From NCBI RefSeq assembly GCF_030812885.1, contig NZ_JAUSTO010000006.1, positions 62,001 to 126,000 of the forward strand: DNA of 64,000 nucleotides, in the 5' to 3' direction. A program made the translations under genes and the position numbers. The stretch's first letter is position 1; the number at the start of each line of letters is the position of its first letter. Source of the stretch: Moryella indoligenes. Lineage in GTDB: Bacteria > Bacillota > Clostridia > Lachnospirales > Lachnospiraceae. The notes below the pieces were generated by a model. That model was given only the letters and a program-made list of their open reading frames with translations, did no database searches and was not told where the DNA came from. Below, one piece after another: positions 59,095 through 64,000 of the stretch.

Positions 59095-59556
59095 ATGATA
59101 AAAGTGCTTTTCGTCTGCCACGGCAACATCTGCCGCAGTCCTATGGCAGAATATGTGATGAAGGATCTGGTGAAGAAATCCGGATGTGCTGAGCGTTTTT
59201 TTATTTCTTCCGCAGCGACCAGTCAGGAGGAAATTGGAAATCCGGTTTATCCACCCGCGCGGAGAAAACTTGCAGAACATGGAATTTCCTGTTCCGGACA
59301 CAGTGCGCGTCAGCTTGTGCGAAGTGATTATGAGCGTTATGATTATTTCATCGGGATGGATCAGGAGAATCTGCGGGAGATGTATCGCATACTGGGAGCA
59401 GATCCCGGACAGAAGCTCTCTCTTTTGATGGATCACACGGAACGGCCGGGAGAGGTGGCCGATCCATGGTACACGCGGGATTTTGAAGCGACCTGGCGGG
59501 ATGTAGAAGAGGGGTGTCGGCGCCTGCTGGAAGCCCTGTGCCACGGAGCTGACTGA
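59095..59556 (+). CDS. Low-molecular-weight protein tyrosine phosphatase
   Basis: The 153-residue enzyme has the CX5R phosphatase loop VCHGNICRSPMAEYV near its start and the general acid Asp in VADPWYTRDFEATW, with FIGMDQENL. These define active low-molecular-weight PTPs; in bacteria they dephosphorylate tyrosine kinases of exopolysaccharide systems or spore and protein-arginine targets. ATG 59095 is favoured because AAGGAG lies 8 bp upstream and the family start follows immediately, although the frame is open upstream into the truncated gene. Confidence 0.93.
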   Translation: MIKVLFVCHGNICRSPMAEYVMKDLVKKSGCAERFFISSAATSQEEIGNPVYPPARRKLAEHGISCSGHSARQLVRSDYERYDYFIGMDQENLREMYRILGADPGQKLSLLMDHTERPGEVADPWYTRDFEATWRDVEEGCRRLLEALCHGAD

Positions 59557-59622
59557 GGATAACAGAATGTTTTCTGCCTCCGATGTAAAAAGATGAGCAG
59601 AGGACCGAGAGGAGATGAGAAT

Positions 59623-59940
59623 ATGCTGAAGGCATACAGTAAACAGTGGCTTTCCCGCGAGGCGGAAGGGGATTATAAGCGCAGTCAGCGCATTGAGAGC
59701 TACCGGATCGGAGAGCAGTTTCTCTTTCTTCCGGTCGGTATCAGCTGGAAATATATTCCCCTTAAGGAGATACAGCGCACGGAACCGGGGCAATGGCAGT
59801 ACAGCGGTAAGGGCTGCTGCGTACGCGTCAGTATGGAGCTGCCATCGCTGGAGGTCTTTTGCGGGGAGCTACAGATATCACTTCGCTTTAATGTTGAGAG
59901 TTCTGTGAAGCAGATGAGGAAGGCCATTGAAAAGACTTAA
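59623..59940 (+). CDS. Small protein of unknown function
   Basis: The 105-residue soluble protein is rich in beta-strand-like segments (SYRIGEQFLFLPVGISWKYI, CCVRVSMELPSLEVFCGEL) and ends in a short basic helix. It could be a PH-like fold, but no family is recognised. AGAGGAG precedes ATG 59623; an ATG ten codons earlier (59593) is possible. It stands between the phosphatase gene and the surface-protein promoter. Confidence 0.65.
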   Translation: MLKAYSKQWLSREAEGDYKRSQRIESYRIGEQFLFLPVGISWKYIPLKEIQRTEPGQWQYSGKGCCVRVSMELPSLEVFCGELQISLRFNVESSVKQMRKAIEKT

Positions 59941-59967
59941 GTTTCCCTGTCGATTTAATGGCTTATG

Positions 59968-59996
59968 TTGACCCGCTTCCGTCATATTATTATAAT
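59968..59996 (+). promoter_or_regulatory. Promoter of the surface glucosaminidase gene
   Basis: TTGACC (59968-59973) and TATAAT (59991-59996) are 17 bp apart, about 60 bp before the ATG. Confidence 0.85.
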
Positions 59997-60056
59997 AGCT
60001 TCTGATATACAGCGACGATTCGTGCAGTTTTTTGCACAGCGGAACGGAGAAAGCAG

Positions 60057-62207
60057 ATGAAGAAGGTAAGTACAGGCTTGTTGTCCGGGACTCTGGCTGT
60101 GATCCTATCAATCGGAATGACAGCGGGACTTCCCGGTATTTTTAATATGCGGGCTTCTGCGGCGGCAGTGGCTACAGTACAGGCGAGCACTCTGAATATG
60201 CGGAGCGGGGCGGGAACCGGTCACAGCAAGGTGAAGGTGTTGCCTCACGGTGCCTCTGTGTCCGTGCTTGAGGAAGTCATGGGAGAGGACGGAAAAACCT
60301 GGGCGAAGATCAGCTATCAGGGCAGTGAGGGCTATGTTCAGAAGTCCTATCTGCGTGCTCCGGTCAGCTACACGAGGGATGAGCAGTTCGAAAGTCAGCT
60401 CTCTGCGGAGGGTTTCCCGGAGTCTTATAAGGAGGGGCTTCGGCAGATTCATGCGCAGTATCCGAACTGGGTGTTCCGCGCAGATCACACGGGCCTTGGC
60501 TGGGAGGAAGTGATCTCCAATGAAAGTGTGGTCGGACGAAATCTTGTAGATACCAACCGGCGCTCCTCATGGAAATCCACGGCGGACGGTGCCTTTGACT
60601 GGGCGGGAAACCAATGGCCGGGCTTTGATTCCAGTGCATGGGTTGCGGCAAGCGAGGGCATCATCCGTTATTACATGGATCCCCGGAATTTTCTCGACAG
60701 TGCCTACGTGTTTCAGTTCCTCACACAGAGTTATGATGCGGCTACACAGTCTGCGGGCGGTGTTGAGGCCCTTGCAAAGGGAACCTTTCTGGAGGGGCAG
60801 GCAAGCAGCGGAACAGCGACCTCCGCTGAGGCTCCTCTGACGCCGGACGGTGCTGTGCCCGGCGGTGGGAGCACGCAGCTGGTTGGCCCCTCGGGGGAGC
60901 CTTTTGCGCAGGGAACAGCGACGGATCAGAGTCAGAACGGAGCCGCTGAACAGAATACCACAGAAACTACAGTGGGAAATGCAGCCGGCCCGGGAGCGCA
61001 GAGCGCGGACAGTTCCTCGCTCATCGGCATCATCAGTGCAGCTCCGCAGAGACGCATAGAGGACAGTGAGCTGTCCGGCACGGCGAGCGGAGCCGGGGAG
61101 CGGGCGAGTGCCCCGGAGCTTCTGGACACACTGAAAGTGGATTCCAGAGCCGTGGTAGTGCGCGGCAGCAGAAAAAATGCACCTGAGAGTGAGGACAGCA
61201 ACTCTGTGCAGCAGGACAGCCAGCGCAGTGACAGCGGCGTGAATTACATTGATATTATCCTGCGGGCTGCGGAGCAGTCGGGGGTAAATCCCTATGTGCT
61301 CAGCTCCATGATTATTCAGGAGCAGGGAAGCAAGGGACGCAGCGGACTGATCAGTGGAACGAATTCCAGCTATCCAGGCATCTATAATTTCTTTAATGTA
61401 CAGGCGTACTCAGATGGTTCAATGAGTGCCACCACCCGTGGACTCTGGTGGGCATCTCAGTCCGGCTCCTATGGGAGACCCTGGAACAGCATTGAGAGGG
61501 CCATTATTGGCGGAGCGGAGTATTATGGCGAGAACTTCATAAAGAGCGGGCAGGACACCTTTTATCTGAAGAAGTTCAATATTACGGCAAAAAACCGCTA
61601 TCAGCATCAGTATATGACCAATGTGGAAGGCGCGGCGAGTGAGGGCTTTAAGCTCGGGGAGGCCTACAACGAGGATCTGAAGCAGAATGCACTGGTGTTC
61701 AGGATTCCTGTCTATTCCGGAATGCCTGACACCCCCTCAGCGGCACCGGAGGGCGACGGCAGTCCGAACAATAAGCTCTCCTCCCTCACAGCGGCGGGCT
61801 TCAGCATCACCCCCTCCTTCCAGATGAATCAGCTGTCCTATGACCTGATTGTAGACCGCTCCGTATCTCATGTGAATCTCAGCGCAGAGGCGATTGATCA
61901 CAGAGCCACGATTGAGGGGACAGGGGATATTTATCTCTCAGACGGCACAACTACAGTGACGGTAAGAGTGACTGCGGAAAATGGAGAGCAGCGCAGCTAT
62001 GTGCTGAACATCTCGAGGCAGGACGGAGCTCAGACCGGAAATAATCAGGCCGGAGAATCACAGAGTGATGCTTCCGGCGGCCCCGGCGTCGGAAACACAA
62101 GGCTCTCCGGGACAGCCTCGCCGGATGGCGAAGAGAGCGCGGTTGGAAGTGCAGCGCCGGGCGAAGTCAGTGGAAGTGCAGCTCTGGTTGCACCCTCAGA
62201 AAATTGA
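60057..62207 (+). CDS. Secreted SH3-glucosaminidase with cadherin-like C-terminal domain
   Basis: The 716-residue protein has a signal peptide (to about residue 36) and a bacterial SH3 domain (about 40-100, TLNMRSGAGTGHSKVKVLPHG). N-acetylglucosaminidase-like segments follow at about 105-250 (PNWVFRADHTGLGWEEVI, YYMDPRNFLDSAYVFQFL) and 395-550 (YVLSSMIIQEQGSKGRSG, YPGIYNFFNVQAY). A Ser/Gly/Ala-rich stretch of about 145 residues splits them. A cadherin-like beta-sandwich domain (about 575-660, FQMNQLSYDLIVDRSVSHVN) and a low-complexity tail end it. It probably cleaves peptidoglycan at the cell surface. A cohesin-domain partner gene follows. Confidence 0.87.
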   Translation: MKKVSTGLLSGTLAVILSIGMTAGLPGIFNMRASAAAVATVQASTLNMRSGAGTGHSKVKVLPHGASVSVLEEVMGEDGKTWAKISYQGSEGYVQKSYLRAPVSYTRDEQFESQLSAEGFPESYKEGLRQIHAQYPNWVFRADHTGLGWEEVISNESVVGRNLVDTNRRSSWKSTADGAFDWAGNQWPGFDSSAWVAASEGIIRYYMDPRNFLDSAYVFQFLTQSYDAATQSAGGVEALAKGTFLEGQASSGTATSAEAPLTPDGAVPGGGSTQLVGPSGEPFAQGTATDQSQNGAAEQNTTETTVGNAAGPGAQSADSSSLIGIISAAPQRRIEDSELSGTASGAGERASAPELLDTLKVDSRAVVVRGSRKNAPESEDSNSVQQDSQRSDSGVNYIDIILRAAEQSGVNPYVLSSMIIQEQGSKGRSGLISGTNSSYPGIYNFFNVQAYSDGSMSATTRGLWWASQSGSYGRPWNSIERAIIGGAEYYGENFIKSGQDTFYLKKFNITAKNRYQHQYMTNVEGAASEGFKLGEAYNEDLKQNALVFRIPVYSGMPDTPSAAPEGDGSPNNKLSSLTAAGFSITPSFQMNQLSYDLIVDRSVSHVNLSAEAIDHRATIEGTGDIYLSDGTTTVTVRVTAENGEQRSYVLNISRQDGAQTGNNQAGESQSDASGGPGVGNTRLSGTASPDGEESAVGSAAPGEVSGSAALVAPSEN

Positions 62208-62274
62208 CAGTAACAGGAGAGATTCTTCATCTTTTGTCTCTTCAAAAATGCGATTATAGAATGGAGTCCTGGAA

Positions 62275-63909
62275 ATGAAAACAAATCGACGCTTTCTGAA
62301 ATCCTTCCTCGGAGGGGCGGTGACAGTCGCAGCCATGAGTATACTGCTCTCTGTGACGGCATTTGCCATGAATGTCTCTGTCAGTTTTACAGATCCGAGT
62401 GCAGAGGTGGGAGAGGATGTCACGGTATCCATGCATATACTCTCTGACAGCGGTGAGGCGCTGGGCAGTGCCAATATTATGTTGAATTATGATGCCTCTG
62501 TGCTTGAATTTGTGAGTGGAGATAACGCGGAGGGGGGAGCGGGCTCTCTTCATATCAGCGGTCAGGCCACTACAGATGCAAAGGAGTGGTATTACGGGCT
62601 TCACTTTAAGGCGCTGACCGGTGGCACAGCCAAAATCGAGGTTGCGACTGCGGAAATCTACGACGCAGATGCCAAGATTGCGACGATCTCGCATCAGGGA
62701 AGCTCGGCAGTCACGGTCGGGGCTGCGGCACAGGAGTCGGAGGCTGAAAAGCCGGCTGCGCTGAATGCCCTCTCGATCAGCCCCGGTACGCTTTCTCCTG
62801 TTTTTTCTCCGGAGCAGAGCAGCTACACTGCGGTCGTTGGTGACGAGGTCACGAGAATTGCGGTGAGCGCTGTTCCTGCGGCGGAGGGGGCGCGCATCAC
62901 CGTATCAGGAAATGAATCTCTGGAACTGGGTGAGAATACCATCAGCGTGCAGGTGAATTCTGCTGACGGCGCAGAGCTCGGAAGCTACACGATCACCGTG
63001 ACGAAGCAGGAGGGAGTGACGCCGGCAGAGAGCGCTGCGGCAGAAAGCTCCGCTCTTACGATAGACGGAAAGTCCTACGAGATTGCGGACAGCTTTGACA
63101 CTACGCTGCTTCCTGCGGGGTACACAACCGGAAGCTACAGCTTTAAGGGACGGACAGTGCTTGCCGGAACCGCGCCGGATAATAAGCTGCATATTATGTA
63201 TCTGCTGGCCGAGGGCGGAAGCGGAGATCTCTTCCTCTATGATGAGAGCAGCGACAGCTGGGCTCCCTATGTCGAGGTCGGTATGAGCGCCAGGGCGGTT
63301 ACGGCAGTTCCGCTCGGTGCGGACGTACAGGTTCCGGAGGAGCTTGTGTCCAGCCGGCTGAATCTGAACGGCAAGTCTGTGGAGGGCTGGATCGGTGCTC
63401 AGGATCAGGGACAGAATTACTGTGTATTCTATGGAATGAACGCGGAGGGAGAGAAGAGCTTCTATCGCTTTGATCTCTCTGAAAAAACCATACAGCGCTA
63501 CTTTGACGAGGCTGCGGGGGCGCGCGCGGAGAAGGATGCTGTGTCGGAAGAGCTTCATACGCTTCACAGCTTATACCGACGCAGGACGATCATGATGTTT
63601 GTCATGTTCTTTGTGGCTCTCGCTGCAGTTATTGCTGCATCTGTTCTGGCGCTTCAGAGCAGGCATGGAGAGAAGCGCTCTGCTGTGCGGAAGGACAGTG
63701 TATCAGGAGGTGGAAAAGAGGAGGAGCGCTCCGATTCGGATCATCTGTTCGCAGACAGAGCCAAGGATTCGGATGAGCAGGAGCCTTTCAGTGAGGAAGC
63801 TCTTGAGGAGACCGATTTTACCGAGATATCAGAAAATGAAATAGCTGAGGCGCAGGCGGGACAAAATAGCGACTCCGCAGACGATGATTTTCAGGATATA
63901 GAGCTCTGA
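62275..63909 (+). CDS. Cohesin-like and cadherin-like surface protein with C-terminal anchor
   Basis: The 544-residue protein has a signal peptide (to about residue 31), a cohesin-type domain (about 32-150, VSVSFTDPSAEVGEDVTVSM, IMLNYDASVLEFVSG), and a cadherin-like beta-sandwich domain (about 165-250, SISPGTLSPVFSPEQSSYTA). A second extracellular region of unknown type precedes a coiled stretch and one membrane segment (about 442-465, MMFVMFFVALAAVIAASVLA). The tail is acidic and probably intracellular. Cohesins bind dockerins; none is visible here. It pairs with the glucosaminidase by proximity and shared domain type. Confidence 0.85.
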   Translation: MKTNRRFLKSFLGGAVTVAAMSILLSVTAFAMNVSVSFTDPSAEVGEDVTVSMHILSDSGEALGSANIMLNYDASVLEFVSGDNAEGGAGSLHISGQATTDAKEWYYGLHFKALTGGTAKIEVATAEIYDADAKIATISHQGSSAVTVGAAAQESEAEKPAALNALSISPGTLSPVFSPEQSSYTAVVGDEVTRIAVSAVPAAEGARITVSGNESLELGENTISVQVNSADGAELGSYTITVTKQEGVTPAESAAAESSALTIDGKSYEIADSFDTTLLPAGYTTGSYSFKGRTVLAGTAPDNKLHIMYLLAEGGSGDLFLYDESSDSWAPYVEVGMSARAVTAVPLGADVQVPEELVSSRLNLNGKSVEGWIGAQDQGQNYCVFYGMNAEGEKSFYRFDLSEKTIQRYFDEAAGARAEKDAVSEELHTLHSLYRRRTIMMFVMFFVALAAVIAASVLALQSRHGEKRSAVRKDSVSGGGKEEERSDSDHLFADRAKDSDEQEPFSEEALEETDFTEISENEIAEAQAGQNSDSADDDFQDIEL

Positions 63910-63938
63910 GACGGCGCTTCAAAAACGGAGGATTTTAT

Positions 63939-64000
63939 TTGAGGACTGCTGCAGCAATCCAAAAAACTGCAGACCATCGAGGAGGGCGTGCCCGAAAAGC
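63939..64000 (+). CDS. Possible start of a further gene, cut by the window edge
   Basis: A GGAGG ribosome site (63927-63931) lies 7 bp before a TTG that opens a frame for 20 codons to the window end. Too little is visible to name it. Another frame in the same stretch is also open, so the reading frame is not certain. Confidence 0.3.
   Translation, partial: MRTAAAIQKTADHRGGRARK

Noticed and set aside
1..64000. tRNA or rRNA genes
   Set aside because: No tRNA cloverleaf with a GGTTCGAATC-type loop and no rRNA conserved stretches were seen. A TTCGAACTC-like match near 54767 lies inside the radical SAM coding region.

Overview
The window is a dense, mostly high-GC chromosomal segment of an anaerobic Clostridia bacterium, most likely a Lachnospiraceae relative. 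This rests on gene content: electron-bifurcating NfnAB, a sodium-pumping decarboxylase cluster, ATP-type PEP carboxykinase, YerC next to PcrA, and DUF4428, DUF6465 and DUF4300 proteins. No genus is assigned. Ribosome sites are strong purine-rich AGGAGG types, and most promoters show TTGACA-like and TATAAT-like boxes 17 bp apart. I saw no rRNA, tRNA, CRISPR array or intact insertion sequence.

Layout. Positions 1-9.5k: fumC (cut by the window edge) and argG on the minus strand, then plus-strand folD, comEA, an orphan response regulator coupled to rlmH, a Gls24 protein, a Gx-type transporter, and an operon of two CobW/COG0523-like GTPases plus a HAD phosphatase. 9.6-16k: a membrane-anchored polysaccharide deacetylase, yerC-pcrA, a small acidic membrane protein and an RlmD-type rRNA methyltransferase. 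16-19.1k: an AT-rich acquired island with a TraX-family gene, broken remnants and an arsR-arsP-thioredoxin operon under a two-operator promoter. 19.4-22.5k: an orphan solute-binding lipoprotein next to a membrane-spanning sensor that ends in a LuxR-type DNA-binding domain. 22.6-30.3k: zinc-ribbon and TPM-domain envelope genes, xpt, DUF6465, a HerA-like ATPase and a GNAT enzyme.

30.3-41.2k: a probable 6S RNA with its own promoter and terminator, an AI-2E-family transporter, hslO, a cold-shock gene, then ruvA-ruvB-zapA-U32 peptidase. 41.3-45.3k: a Nudix hydrolase, a divergent ThyX-like protein coupled to dihydrofolate reductase, and nfnAB. 45.5-53.3k: pckA, ilvN and a five-gene cluster (12S-like carboxyltransferase, OadG, biotin carrier, OadB, OadA-type carboxyltransferase). 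53.4-57.5k: a DUF4300 lipoprotein, a radical SAM protein, a YbaK deacylase and a MATE pump. 57.5-59.1k: a second AT-rich insertion with an AraC-type regulator and a truncated restriction-modification gene abutting a low-molecular-weight phosphatase. 60-64k: two large surface proteins (SH3-glucosaminidase; cohesin-like and cadherin-like).

How it fits together. PckA, the decarboxylase cluster and NfnAB all sit at the oxaloacetate/pyruvate and redox node and suggest sodium-coupled energy conservation during fermentation. Most unusual are the ThyX-like/DHFR pair, the solute-binding protein/membrane LuxR pair, the carrier-sharing 12S/5S sodium-pump cluster, a FolD lacking two cyclohydrolase residues, and the histidine-repeat GTPase followed by a GTPase with a YcgQ-like tail. 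Homology statements come from reading the sequence and recalled family motifs, not from searches.
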